From contig VDFB02252616.1 in NCBI GenBank assembly GCA_007258455.2, positions 119,448,552 to 119,512,551 on the forward strand: a stretch of 64,000 nucleotides of DNA, written 5' to 3'. Shown one piece after another: positions 1 to 11,669 of the stretch. Source of the stretch: Sequoia sempervirens (lineage: Eukaryota > Streptophyta > Pinopsida > Cupressales > Cupressaceae). The position numbers and the translations under genes are program-made. The notes under the pieces are model-generated. The model did no database searches. It was not told the origin of the DNA and saw only the letters and a list, made by a program, of their open reading frames with translations. Within the stretch, counting starts at the first letter, position 1. Every line of letters starts with the position of its first letter.

Positions 1-144
1 AAAGGATTTATTCTTCTCCTTCTTCGTTTTCTTTCCCACAACTGAATGCCATCCTTCCTCGACCCGTGCAACTTCCTTCTGCCAATCCAAAGAAAAAGCT
101 CAGGGGCTCTGCTAGGTGGCATTACCACTACCATCTTGTTGATG

Positions 145-1617
145 CTAATCATTAGTAGCTTGCTTTCCAACATCCTTCTTTTGGGGAGATAAATCCCAGG
201 GGCTCCTCGACACTCCCTCTCGATTGCTGACTTGTTGATATTGGTCAACAATCATCCACTTTCCAACAATGTTCTTCTGGGGTCTAGCTCCACCTTTCTT
301 TTCCCTACATTTTGGGGTTTCAGCCCCATTTTTATAGGTCATCTCCTTGACATTACCACTGAGGACCACATTAACATTGTTTTCATCCAATCGTCTTTCC
401 TGAGTGGAAGCCTCCTTAGACTGTTGCTACTCCTCACAACTTTCCTCCTGCAACAATTGCTACTCTGGCTGAATCGGTTCCTTTGTTTCTGTACTCTTCT
501 CCACTGTGCTTTTCAGCTGGGTATTCCCTTGCTTCTCCTATTTCTCCACTGTGTAGTGCTTGGAGGATACATCTTTCCACCAAGAAGTAGAATTGTTATT
601 TATGTGTTTGGAACATTCAGCTGCCAAGTGCCCTGTTTGATGACATTTTCTACATCTAAAAGGGACCCCTTCATAGTCCAGGGGCTGCACCCAACAACCC
701 TTTCATGATTTTAATCTAATCTCCTTTGGGGGAACCTTGGAAATTTTCATTTCAACCAAAATCCAGGCATAAGTATAGTGCAAAAGGTTTGAGGAACCCT
801 CATCCACCATTATGAAGGTTCCTAAAGAGTTCCCTATAGCCTCCAAGCATGCATCAAACCAGAGCTGTAGGGGGAGGTTAGGAAGCCTCACCCAAAGGGA
901 AACCATCTCAAACACTTTTGTAGCTGGGTTGAAATCTAGATGCCATGACTTTAACATCAGTACATGCTTTTCTTCCCAATCCCAGTGATACTCATAGAGA
1001 ATCTTATTTCTATCTTGTTCTTTTTCAAAAACAAAAATAAAAAAACCTTTTTCCATAGGGTAAATTTGAACATACCCATCCAGTAGGGGCATCTAGTGGT
1101 TGGAGATCCACTGGTGAAGATCAGGCAAGCATGGCCAGAAACCCCTGAATCTCCCAATTAGGCCCAACCTAGAGAAAACTTTTTCATTGACATCTACTTC
1201 TTTCTCCAGCTCACCGTCTAACTCCAAGGTGATTGCATCAAAGGCAGGGTGTGTAGCAGGGTTCCCCCCTTTTCCCCCATTGAATCCTCTACCCTGAAGT
1301 ATAACAACCTTATCGAGCCTAGAAGAGTTTTCCTCTAGCCTTGGCATCTTAAGAACCCGCTTCGCATTCTCACCATTCTGAACGGCGTCACCCTGCTAAG
1401 AGCTTGCATTTCCTCCATTGTCGTAAGAGTTTCTGCCCCGTTTCTCTAGTGAAATCCTTGCATTCCTTTGATTGCTTCGACCTACAGTGCCAATAGTGTC
1501 GACGCTAGCGGATGTAGAAACCTCACGTGTCTCCAACAATGTCTTTTGTAGAAAACTCGGCTCAAGCGAAGCCCTAGCCGCTTCTGCCAAGAGCCGATCG
1601 TTAGCAACCATCTCCAC
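145..1617 (-). pseudogene. LINE ORF1-like protein (DUF4283 + CCHC zinc knuckle), decayed
   Basis: This is a nucleic-acid-binding ORF1-type protein of plant non-LTR retrotransposons. Reading starts at the ATG at 1617 and stays in a single frame to 145. The block at 1092-703 (PMEKGFFIFVFEKEQDRNKI, then WVRLPNLPLQLWF) matches the DUF4283 pattern. At 654-613 there is a C-x2-C-x4-H-x4-C knuckle (CRKCHQTGHLAAEC), followed by a Glu/Lys/Gln-rich tail. Six in-frame stops (plus-strand positions 1396, 1093, 703, 538, 460, 427) break it. Five are TAG, and several sit where Gln would be expected. The order DUF4283 then zinc knuckle is the usual one for LINE ORF1. The reverse-transcriptase ORF2 would lie beyond the left edge, so LINE rather than a stand-alone zinc-knuckle gene is an inference. 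Plus-strand ORFs here are shadows. Confidence 0.8.
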
Positions 1618-1684
1618 TCTAGTAGTAATGCAATAAAAATATATTAATATAAAGTAATGATATGAAATAGGTTAGAGTTATTGG

Positions 1685-2450
1685 TGGTATAATATTATTA
1701 TATAATGTATATTAAATTATATAATAATATAATATAATATATATTATTTATAATATATAATATTATTTTATATATATTATATTATATTATATTATATTAT
1801 TATATTATATAATATATATATATTATTTATAATATATATAATATTATAATATAATATACTATAATATTATAATATAATATAATATTATAATATAATATAA
1901 TATTATAATATAATATAATATTATATATATATATATATATAATATAATATAATATAATATAATATAATATTAATTTAATATTATAATATAATTAATATTA
2001 TATAATAATATAATATTACATAATAATATAATATTACATAATAATATAATATTGTATAATAATATAATATTACATAATAGTTTATAATATTATATAATAA
2101 TATAATATTACATAATAGTTTAATATTATATAATAATATAATATTATATTAATCATAAATAATATAATATAATATTATATAATCATATAATATAATAAAT
2201 TTAATATATTATAATATAATATAGTATTATAATATATTAAATATATTATTATATGATATTAAATTAAAAAATTATAATAATAATTTAAAAAAAACATTAT
2301 TATAATATATATATAAAACATATTATTAAAAAATATTATTATAAATATATATAATTATAATATATTATAATTTAATATCTAATGATAAATATATTTAAAA
2401 ATATTAATATAAATATTTTAAAAAATTATAATAATATATTAAATAAAAAT
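1685..2450. repeat. Nearly pure A/T low-complexity tract
   Basis: About 760 bp consist almost only of A and T, in irregular TAATATAATA-like words with only occasional G or C. It begins just upstream of the LINE ORF1 start codon and ends where ordinary sequence resumes (ttggttggccccgg, about 2453). It holds no gene and is highly self-complementary. It may be a microsatellite expansion. The exact length in an assembly should be treated with caution, because such tracts are hard to read. Confidence 0.85.
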
Positions 2451-2497
2451 ATTGGTTGGCCCCGGACCCGACGAAAATAAAAAATTTGACCTATTAG

Positions 2498-2605
2498 AAA
2501 TGGATATTCATTTAGAAACATATATTTGTTTCGAAATGGATATCTGTTTTGAAACGAATATTCGTTTTGAAATATATATCCGTTTTGAAATGGATATCTG
2601 TTCAT
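2498..2605. repeat. 18-bp minisatellite, 6 copies
   Basis: Six consecutive 18-bp units start at 2498, 2516, 2534, 2552, 2570 and 2588. The consensus is close to aaatggatatctgttttg. On the minus strand each reads as a hexapeptide of the NRYPFQ type, but the frame is short and I do not regard it as a gene. The units differ from each other by several substitutions, so the array is old. Confidence 0.85.
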
Positions 2606-2688
2606 AATAGATATTCTTTCTAGTTTGGTATTTCCTTTGGCAGTATGTACTTTCCACCCAGTCCTACAAAAAGTCAAAGAAAAATTTC

Positions 2689-3482
2689 ATGTTTTTGGGC
2701 GTGTTAAAAATGACTTTTTTTTCATATCGCCACTTTTTGGACCCCCATGATCTTGCACAAACCCCAATAGAGATTTCAAAGGGAAAGTCTCTAAACTTGG
2801 GAAAGGTATGCTCTACTATTGAACATGAGGTTTTCATAGATCTGTACAATAGATATAATGATGCAGTTGCTCAGACTTATGAAGACCTAAAGGTTTTTGA
2901 CCTAGGCCTTGCCCAACATACCATTGAATTAGATCTAGATGTCAAACCTATAAGGAAAAAACAAAGGCCTATAAATCCTAAGATTGAGCCTTTGATGAGA
3001 AAAGAGTTGGCCAAATTTTCTGAGGCTAGAATCATATTTCCTATCAAGCATTCTTCATAGGTGGCAAACTTAGTGCCTATCAGGAAAAATAATTTGGAAA
3101 TAAGGCTGTGTAGATTTTAGGGATCTAAATAGATCTTCCCTAAAGGATCATTATCCCCTCCCCTCCATGGAGTAGATTTTGCAAAGATTTGGTGGGTCAG
3201 AAAGGTTTTATTTTTTGGATGGTTACTCAAGTTATAATCAAATTCTGGTCCAAGAATCTAATCAACACAAGACAACATTTACTACAAAGTGGGGCACCTA
3301 TGCTTATTGTAAAATGCCTTTCGGTCTAAGCAATGTAGGTGCTACTTTTCAAGGAGCCATGGATACAACATTTCAAGGTGTGTTCAAATAGTTTTTTTTG
3401 GTCTACTTGGATGATATCACAGTGTTTTCAAAACATGCAAGAGACCATTTTAGTCACCTTGAATAGGTATTTTAGAAATGTA
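2689..3482 (+). pseudogene. Reverse transcriptase domain (Ty3/gypsy), broken
   Basis: The N-terminal part (2689-3060) has the expected YEDLKVFD...AQHTIELD...KPIRKKQRPINP pattern that leads into the polymerase domain. Further motifs are FLDGYSSYNQI (near 3210), KMPFGLSN (near 3315) and the catalytic YLDD at 3404-3415, which is intact. Damage: a TAG at 3058 where Trp would be expected, a frameshift near 3107 in the VDFRDLN motif, a TAG at Gln in SMEQIL (about 3174), another TAG at 3389, and further stops before the thumb. The enzyme would have copied element RNA into DNA. In this state no functional product is possible. Confidence 0.87.
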
Positions 3483-4047
3483 GGGAAAATGGTATTTGCT
3501 AAATCCAAATAAATGTGTCTTTTCCACTGACCATGGAAAACTTCTTGAACACATTGTTTTAAAGGATGGCTTGGTCATTTTTTCTACAAGAGTAAAATAT
3601 ATCTTGGCCATCCCACTTCCCAATCACAAGAAGGGATTACAGATTTTCTTGGGCATAATTAACTTTGTGACAAGGTTCACTCCAAATCTTGCTGCTTTGG
3701 TAAAGCCTCTTACCTCTATGCTTAAGAAAAAAATGGTCTTCAAATGGACCAAGGAAAGTAAAGATAGCTTCGAGGCTATCAAACAAGAAGTTGCTCAGGC
3801 TCCTACCCTTCTCAATCTTAGTTATGCCAAGGATTTCATTATTTATAGTTTTGAAGGTGGAGCAAGTATATCAACTATTCTAACCCTGCTAAATAAAGAA
3901 AATATGGAGCGACACATCACATTCTTTAGTGAAGGGATTAGAGATTATGAGGTCAAATACAACTATGTTGAAAAGAAAGCTCTTATTTTTGTTAGAACAT
4001 TGAAAAAATTCAGACACATGTTTTCTAGTTCAACAAGATACAACTAA
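3483..4047 (+). pseudogene. RT connection and RNase H domain, degenerate
   Basis: The ORF at 3496-4047 begins with LNPNKCVFST, the usual link at the end of the polymerase domain. It continues through FLGIINFVTRFTPNLAAL, KPLTSMLKKK and FKWTKESKDSFEAIK, typical of the gypsy RT connection and RNase H. The segment that normally carries the first catalytic Asp reads DFIIYSFEGG, so that acidic position seems lost. A small frameshift near 3493 separates it from the RT part. Family membership is clear, and loss of activity is inferred from the substitution and the broken frame. Confidence 0.8.
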
Positions 4048-4376
4048 TGGTGCCCCATGTTATCATTAAAGAGTTCTTGTTGAGCAACGATATCAATGAA
4101 AAAAGGGTTGGATGGATCACCAAGGTGGTGGAGTATGATGTTGATATCAAAATCACCAAGCTAGTGAGAGGCAAAGGTTTGTGTGAGCAACTTGTCTCAA
4201 CACTTGAGAATCTTGTAGAGGCTACCCTTGTGTTAAAAGAACAAGCACCCAACATTGATTCCCACAATAGCTAGATAAATGATATAACTACCTTTTTGTA
4301 GGAAGGTAGGTATCCTCTAGGTCTGGATAAGACTAGAAGAAGACACTTCATATTACAATATATTCCCTATTTCATA
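4048..4376 (+). other. Decayed linker between RNase H and integrase
   Basis: This stretch continues the pol polyprotein in a shifted frame (ORF 4047-4274, with KEFLLSNDINEKRVGWITKV resembling the end of the RNase H region). A TAG at 4272 and a TAG near 4300 interrupt it before the integrase zinc finger. It was not annotated as a separate protein. Confidence 0.55.
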
Positions 4377-5558
4377 GTGGATGGCATACTTTTTAGAAAG
4401 GATTTTAGTGGTTTCCTATTAAGATACATAGAGACAGATCAGGTCAGAAAAATTCTAGAAGAATTCCATGATGGTCCTTCAGGTATCCATTTTTCTAAAA
4501 GGACCACTACTACAAAGATCATGAGGGTTGGTTATTATTGGTCAACCTTGTTCAATGATGCTTACAAATGGGTGAGAAATTGCAAAAAGTGTGCTTTCTT
4601 TTTTGGAAAGAAAAGGTTGGCTACCCTCCCTCTTATACCATTCAAGTTGATCAACCATTTTCACAATGGGGTTTGGATTTTATCGGTATGATAAATCCAC
4701 CATCAAGTGCTAGTCATAAATGTATTTTTATAGCCAAAAACTACTTCACCAAGTGGACATAGGCATTTTCCTTGAAGGATGCCATTGATGATTAAATTTT
4801 GGAATTCCTTGATGAAATTGTTACAAGGTTTGGAACTCCTTCCACCATCATTTCAGATATTTCCAAGGCTTTTACAAGTGTTCAGATCCTTGATTAGGAA
4901 ATTAGGCATGGCATTTACTTGAATACCTCATATAATGATTACCATCAAGGTAATGGCTTGGTTGAGTCTTAAATAGATAAAAATATCATCAACATTATCA
5001 AGAGGACCATTGATGACAATCAAAGAGTCTGGCATAGAAAACTGAAGACAACCCTTTGGGATGATATAATTAATCCTAAAAGAGCAATTAGTAATTCTCC
5101 TTTCATGCTAGTTTAAAAGAGCAATTAGTAATTATCCTTTCATGCTAGTTTATGGAAGGGAGGAAAGGTTACCATTATCATTGGAGTTTCCTTCCCTTGA
5201 GTTGGAACATCAGTTGAAGTTAGAAGAAAATGATGCTATGGTAGTAAGGTTGGCTGAGATTTTGGAATTGGAGGAGACAAGGAATAGATCTATGCAAGTC
5301 ATAGAGGCACATCAAGCATAGGTCAAAAGAAATTTTGACAAAAAATTAGTCCACAAGATGTTCCAAGAGGGATATCTAGTGTTGAAATGGGATGTATATA
5401 GAGCCAAAGCTGAAAGACATTCTAAATTTGATGTCATTTGGAGTGGTCCATATGTTATCACTAGCTACAAGGAGGCCAATGCATTCCATCTTTCCAGGTT
5501 GGATGGTGAGGTTCTTCTAATCTCAGTCAATGTGATTCATCTCAAACCCGATTTATAA
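4377..5558 (+). pseudogene. Integrase (Ty3/gypsy), broken
   Basis: The HHCC zinc-binding part is visible in the ORF at 4377-4691 (FHDGPSGIHFSKRTTTTKI, then YKWVRNCKKC). After a frameshift the catalytic core follows. GLDFIGMI near 4675 holds the first Asp. ISDISKAF near 4850 holds the second Asp, but the usual N-G after SD is gone. HQGNGLVES near 4950 holds the Glu. The C-terminal domain is at 5358-5558 (FDVIWSGPYVI, ending VIHLKPDL). In-frame stops lie at about 4760, 4792 and 4972, and a short stretch near 5100-5150 (agagcaattagtaattctcc) is repeated in tandem. It would have inserted element cDNA into the genome. Confidence 0.83.
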
Positions 5559-8500
5559 TGAGTTTTGAGTTTCATGTATTACAAATATCTTGTTTTTCAT
5601 GAAGTTCTTTTGCACACCCTGCATTCTCCTTAAGGGAATGTATGTTCTAGTTTCCATTCTTTTCTCCAAGTGCAGGCTTGCACATATTTGTTTTTCCCTT
5701 GGGAGGCTTAGTTTTGTAAATCCCCTTCATGAATCTATGCCCAATGGACTATTAATCCCCTTGGATTCCATGATTATCAGGAAATCATCTTGCAAAAATC
5801 ACCAAAATGTTGACATTTCATGCCACCCTTTGATGACCCATCATTGATAACCGATTTGAGAGATCCTAAATAGGCCATCTTGCATAAATTCTCCTTGAAG
5901 GTTCCCAAAATTAGCTAATTATGATACTTTTGGCATGTCAGGCCTTGACTTTCCTCCTTCCTTGCATCCCTCCTTTGTCACCCTCGATCCCCTTCTTCCT
6001 CCCTTCTCTCCATTTTTCGATCTCTTAAAAAATTGACTGTGTTGATTTGTTTGGGATCAGTATTTGTCCTTTCCCTTTACCTCCTACCACCTTATGGTAA
6101 GATGTAAGCTACCTTTTCAACCCCTAACCTAATATTTGGACATCAGGGATTGGGAATCCTCTTTATATCTTATCTTTAATTGCGTAAGTGGTAAGCCTCC
6201 CTTCCACACCCCAACCTTCGATCTCTAATGAAATTTTGGGCATTGACGATTGGCCTTCACCTTTATGCTTTACCACTTCATGATAAGTCATAAGTCGTAA
6301 GCCCGAACCCCAAACTCCAATCCCTAATAACTTGTTTTCAGGCTTTGGCATTTGGTGTTTCTCATTCCTCTTTATCTTTGCTTCATAGAAGGTGGTAAGC
6401 TACAACCCCAATGCCCGATCAAATTGTCCAATACTTTAAGCCGTAGGTCTAAAATAGGTTAAGTTTAAAAGTCATAAGTTGACCTAGGTGATGGCCCTAA
6501 ATTAAGTGAAAACTTGGAGCACGTGCTTTAAAATGTCATAAAGGAAAAGCTCAGCCTAGTCCCACTTGACAGGTGTTCAATTTTTATTAGCCCCACTCGC
6601 TTGCAAGAAATAAATAAGCACATAAAAGAAAGTGTGGGGATGTGGTAGGGTGCCACATGTCTAGTGGACCCTGCAAGCTTTCAAGCAACAATGGTGATAG
6701 GCCCATGACCTGAAGATCCTTATCAAGCCATGTGGAACAATCATAGTCATTCTTTGCCATCTCGTAGGCCATATCTTTGAAGAACTTGGTTGATTGCAGG
6801 GGTGTAGGATGATGCCAAGTGGAAAAATCTTGTTCTTCAGAGGAAAGAAAGATAAAAGCTTAAATATTTCATTAAGTAAGGAGTGGCATATTGAAGGGTC
6901 AAGAATGTGTATTTAAGAACACATGGCCACTCTCTAGCAAAGCAGTGTTGCAGATATTATAATCATGGCCGCTCATATTACAAAAGGTTAAAACACATGG
7001 TAAATTTTCCTAAGTATGGGTGAGTGCATTGGAGGTTAAGCTGCGCATAGGTTGAACATGTGGCAACATTTGGTGGCTTTCCGCACAATCCCACAACCTT
7101 TGATCTATTTCCCAATACATGACTATGAGAATGCGGGAGGATGACACGTGTTCATGAAAGGGTACAATGTGTGGGGAGCTTGTGATGGCTGTTGATGATG
7201 CATCTTATGATGATCAAATATGTACATTTTAATCTTCTATTGGGGTTGTGGTCTTAGGTGTCCATCTATGATCAAATGACCTAGTTTCAAACTCCAACGG
7301 CTAAGCACAATGTATTCATGGGAGGACCTAGAGTAATGGAAAAAATACATTTTCAACAACTAGGTCAAATATGATAAGCTCCAGATTAATTTTTGGCACT
7401 TCTCCCATATCGTATTGATGGTCAAGGTGGCACAAATATTCTTTTGTGTGTTGCAGGTAGGAGTTCTCCTGTCAAGACACGATTTAGATTCGGATTTCTC
7501 ATGACTCCTAGGTCTACATTCATGGAGATTATGATGGAATGTTTTCTCATGTTGTCAGAGCCTTTATGGAAAGGGTATGGCATGTAGGTCTTGGCTTCTT
7601 CAGGCTCTCTTTTTGGCATAGATTTTATGAGAAAATCTTTCCTTAATCATATCTCTTAACTGCTAACCCTAGATGGGTTAGGGTTGAGTTGTATTCATCC
7701 AAGTAATGCTTGATCTACAAAGGCAACACTTGTATTATTTTAAGGGGTTCTTATTTTGGTTTCCTGTCACAGTTTTCTTTTGCAGACATTGTATCTCTAC
7801 ATTCTACCATTGCAAAGTTTGGCTTTATGCCTTATATTAATGAAATCTAGCTATTGTCACAACTTTTTCTTGCATGCTTGAGTAAAAATTCTTACCTTCA
7901 TATCTAAATGTGTGTTTTATTTTATTTGGTGATGTATTGAGAAATCTTAAAGCAAATAAGGACCAAATTTCTATCTTGGTGTATCACCTTCATTTTATTT
8001 TGTGTTCTCTTTCTATCCCGTTTCCTTGTGAGTTGTTAGAGTAGAGTAGTGACAGGTTTTCATGTGTTGGGTTAGACCAACACATTTGCACTTAGATTAG
8101 AAGAGGAAGCTAACCTTCTCTAGAGAATCAACCTCATTCGTGCAAGGTCCCACACCTTGAGGTTTTTTCCATTGTGTCATTAGAACACTGAACTCTTATT
8201 TAGTAGGGTGCAGTTTTATGTGACAACAAGAACTATTGATAGAGAAGCAAAGGATGGAATGATTCATATTTGTATATGCTATAATGGAAATTTCCTACAA
8301 TATTTATTACACAAATAAGGAAGAATCTATCTCCAAAAAAAAATTCTTGCTGCACATTAGATGGTTATTAAGGGTAAAGAGATTAGTTTGTGTGAGGTTT
8401 TGAGAGAGATTTTCTTAAGAATATTTAGTGTACCAAAAGAATATTAGGTAAAAAATTGGTATGGTATCTTAATAATTTGTCTTACCTTCTATTTTATGAA

Positions 8501-8677
8501 TCTTCTTCCATCATTGGTAGAAAAATTATGAAAATAAGATACCAATTGTGGCACAAATCAACAAATATGTCAAGCATTTCAAAGATGTTACCTCCTACAT
8601 TTCAATCTATTGGGGTTTTCAAATATTACTAGTAAGAGGTACAAAGTAATGATTAGATATCCCCTAATATGGTGTGG
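5559..8677. other. No recognised gene; possibly LTR or flanking DNA of the gypsy remnant
   Basis: About 3.1 kb with only short ORFs (65 codons or fewer) that resemble nothing I know. It may include the 3' LTR of the gypsy copy. For example, tatttaagaacac near 6910 is TATA-like and ttaatgaaatctag near 7840 resembles an LTR tail or polyadenylation context. There is no second copy in the window to prove this. A 9-bp inverted repeat with a 6-nt loop (atgtgttgg / ccaacacat) sits at 8062-8085. Confidence 0.4.
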
Positions 8678-9263
8678 AAGTATGTCAATGAAATCACATT
8701 CATGGTTTATAAATATAATATTTTTATGGAGATAGTATAACCAATAACTTCCTAGATACAAGAACTCTCATATGAGAGCTTTGATAAGATGGTGGATTCA
8801 TGTGCACAAGCAATATTTTCTCTACCCAAGGATCCTATGATAGAATTTTTTTGGGACATACACATAAAACATGGACAAGTGACATAATAAGGAAGTAGAA
8901 GAAAAATTATAAACTAATAGAGAAAAACTACATTAGTAGATCAAGAATATCGATGACCAAATCCTTTAGTTTCTAAAAATGAGATTTCAAAGGACAACAT
9001 GAGTTAGGTGTTGAAGAGCTATAGAATAAATATCTTCTCTACTCCACTATGAGAAAATTTTCAACTACACCACAATCGGAACAACAACTAACAACACAAA
9101 GAGAGAAGTCACCATCCCAAGAGGATATACACAAGTACTACTATAGTTAAGTGTAAAAAATGAGATAATATTTTCTAGAGAAAAGAAACCAACAAAAATA
9201 AAGTATATTTTTGTATCATAAATAGAATTGAAAGAATAAAAAAAATTAAAAATAGGAAAAGAA

Positions 9264-9805
9264 GAAGTCCACCTCACTAAGAATTAAAAATCCACAAAAG
9301 AGATACCATAAGCTTCACAAGATCTAGATGAATAATTACAAGAGGGCTTAATGCATGCGATCATGCTTAGAGAGTTGCTATTTACTCAATGGATGCTCTA
9401 GAAAATGGCGTAAATTTATTTTTATGTGGGTACAACTAATTAGAAGTTCATTGAACAAACAATATTAAATTACCATTTGACCTCCTCAAACACACTAGAC
9501 ACAATCATTGAGATATTCTTGGGGTAGTTAGTAATATCTCTTAGAAATATAAGGTATGAAAGAGTGAAAATAGAAGAAAATGTTAGAAAGAATGATCTAA
9601 TATCAATGGTTACAAAGTTATTAGAAGGAAAAATAACAAAGTTAACACAACTACAATATATGAAGCTTCATTCCAAATAGTGTGTGTATGAATTGTTATC
9701 TCAAACTACAAAATTAAAGGAGAGGATTAGATAAGAACCTTAGAAGTAACAAAGAGAGTATACTAAACTTTGTTAGAAGAAGAAATGAAAAGACAAGAAG
9801 AACAA
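9264..9805 (+). repeat. Diverged tandem duplication, unit 1 (about 545 bp)
   Basis: Anchors shared with unit 2 in the same order are gaagtccacctca (9264), gggtacaactaatta (9428) and cttcattccaaatag (9666). Unit 2 has the same anchors 540-554 bp downstream. The reading VGTTN-KFIEQ--LNY, then L-SSN-LDTII, is visible in both. The two units differ by many substitutions and small indels, so the duplication predates most of the decay. Confidence 0.75.
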
Positions 9806-9817
9806 ATATAAAAATAA

Positions 9818-10345
9818 GAAGCCCACCTCAAGAAAATTAAAAAATCCACAGAGATACTAGAAGCTTCACAAGAGCTAAGGGAGGAATTACATGAGGAATT
9901 ATTAGATGTTACCATTCTTATCAAGTCACTATTCACTCAAGGTATGTTATAGAAAATGACACAAATATATCTGTAGGTGGGTACAACTAATTATAAATTC
10001 ATTGAACAAGCAATCCAAAATTATCTTTTGGCCTCCTCAAATATACTAGACACAATCATTAAGAGATTCTTAGAGTAGTTAGCAATAAATATAGGGAAGA
10101 AGTAGTGAAACTAGAATAAAAGATTAGAAATTAAGTTCAACTAGAAATTGTTAAAAATATATTAGGAGGACAAATATCAAGGTTAAAAAATTACAAGGTA
10201 TGGAGCTTCATTCCAAATAGAGGGTGGATGAATTATTATCTGAAATTGCAAAAGTGAAGGAGAGGAATATATAAGAAACTCTAGAATTAAAAAATGGAAA
10301 ATACTAAATTATGCTAGAAGAAGAAAATAAAGAACAAGAAGATAA
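9818..10345 (+). repeat. Diverged tandem duplication, unit 2
   Basis: This is the second copy of the 9264-9805 unit. It preserves the coding trace better: VGTTNYKFIEQAIQNYLLAS and then SSNILDTIIKRFLE. After a stop-rich part come DELLSEIAKVKERN and LEEENKEQEDNKKE. Stops at Gln-compatible positions (TAA in the KERNI-ETLEL context, TAG in RFLE-LAI) again point to C-to-T decay. Confidence 0.72.
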
Positions 10346-10740
10346 TAAGAAAGAATAATCTCTTTAATTGAAGGACCTATCTCAAAGGGAGAAAAAAAGG
10401 GCTTATGAAAATTGGACAAAGAAACAACATTTATAGCTCCTTAATAGATGATGGCTTCTACATATTATTCACCACAAGCCAATCCCATACAAAAAAAAGG
10501 AATTTTAGACACAATAAAAGAAAATATAACTTATAGCATCACCACTACTAGTTCAATTACCACCCAAGAATGAAAATAAATGGAGGGAAGAAAACCTAGA
10601 ATAAGAAATGAGAAAGAATAAATTGTATTCTACTCAAGAGAACATTGCAAAGTATACAAAGAAAATGAGATCCCCTATGAGAGTGATGAGTGGGTATATA
10701 TATAATTTTCCACCCAAGAGACTTAAAAAAACAAGCAACA

Positions 10741-11669
10741 TGGGAAAAGGAAAAGTTCTTAAGTAAACTCAACGTAGTGTGAAAAGGACATGAGTGGATA
10801 ACTAGCTAGGAAATGACCTAGCTATATAAAGTACCTTGTTCACACTAACACCCCTTCTTAAGTTGGAATTAGGGGGGAATGAATGCAAATGAGTAAATAT
10901 ATGGGCCTTGAATACAAGTATTGATGAGGAAACCATGTATAAAGGATCTCATTGAATAGAAAAAGTAGTAAAACTAATGGGAAAAATTCACCATGTAATG
11001 TCTCTCATGTTTGCATTCTGATAGTATTGTTTTGGAACTGGATTAGTAGAATACCAATTGGTTGTTTTGATTTAAAATTTTCTTGTCATATTATTTTGTA
11101 TTGGCACTAGGATCTTGGTGCATATTGTGAGATACTTATGTTATCATTATTTTTATGCATGAATTATATCGTTACTTGTTCTATTGGCTTATATATACTA
11201 GTTGTATGACATTTTGGATGTTTTCTTATATGTTATATTATATTCTACCCACAAGAAGTTGTGTTGTGCTCCAAATATCATATACATGTAGCAATTATGG
11301 TTGATGTGTGAATTGAGTGTGCATGTATAGGGTAGTTATCCACCTATTTATGAAGGTATGAGTTATCCCCTATGGTGGTTATTTGAGAGATGTCACACTA
11401 GGCCATCCCATTTTTATATTTGATTGTACTTGATTCAAGTACACGATGTGTTGTGATTGACTTTTTCTAACATAGATCCAAATTAGAGTTGATTCCAAAA
11501 TATGTGATTATTGTGATATACTAGTATATGAATGAGTTAAATGATAGATTAAATTTCTTATTGATCAAAATTATAATTGATGAGTTCAAAAATTTCTTTT
11601 TTGATCTAATGTTTTATTTCCATGAAATTGGGAAAATAAGTCTTACATGACCTTCAAAGGTATCTAGCC
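10741..11669. other. No recognised gene
   Basis: About 0.9 kb of low-GC DNA. A frame can be followed weakly past 10,740 (PLLKLELGGNECK, about 10,850) but becomes meaningless by about 11,100. There are no convincing RNA genes or repeats. Confidence 0.4.

Larger units (their letters stand above)
2689..5558 (+). mobile_element. Ty3/gypsy retrotransposon remnant (pol region)
   Basis: The domain order reverse transcriptase, RNase H, integrase runs left to right, which is the Ty3/gypsy order (copia has integrase first). All domains carry stops and frameshifts. I found no Gag, no protease and no convincing LTR pair around it. On the left it abuts the minisatellite and A/T tract. On the right the coding trace ends at 5558 (HLKPDL then stop). 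It is an old, truncated copy that cannot mobilise itself. Confidence 0.85.
8678..10740 (+). pseudogene. Decayed Lys/Glu/Gln-rich (coiled-coil-like) ORF, family unknown
   Basis: Although no long open frame survives, long peptide stretches interrupted by single TAA or TAG codons can be followed on the plus strand. Examples are KYVNEITFMVYKYNIFMEIV (8678 onward), SFDKMVDSCAQAIFSLPKD, then highly charged Lys/Glu/Gln/Leu-rich segments that repeat (see the duplication entries), and finally KNENKWREENLE and KMRSPMRVMSGYIYNFPPKR near 10,560-10,730. Many stops fall where Gln (CAA/CAG) fits, as if by C-to-T change. The charge pattern suggests coiled coil. I do not recognise the protein. A retroelement Gag or a captured plant gene are both possible. 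Confidence 0.45.

Noticed and set aside
232..708. 158-codon plus-strand ORF, Leu/Phe-rich, membrane-like
   Set aside because: It is the antisense shadow of the LINE ORF1 frame. The minus strand gives the DUF4283 and zinc-knuckle motifs.
1685..2450. Centromeric satellite or replication origin
   Set aside because: No regular unit length and no supporting motif. It reads as irregular A/T low complexity.
5559..8677. LTR pair of the gypsy pol remnant
   Set aside because: No direct-repeat partner was found on the left of 2,689, and no TG...CA termini with target duplication could be supported.
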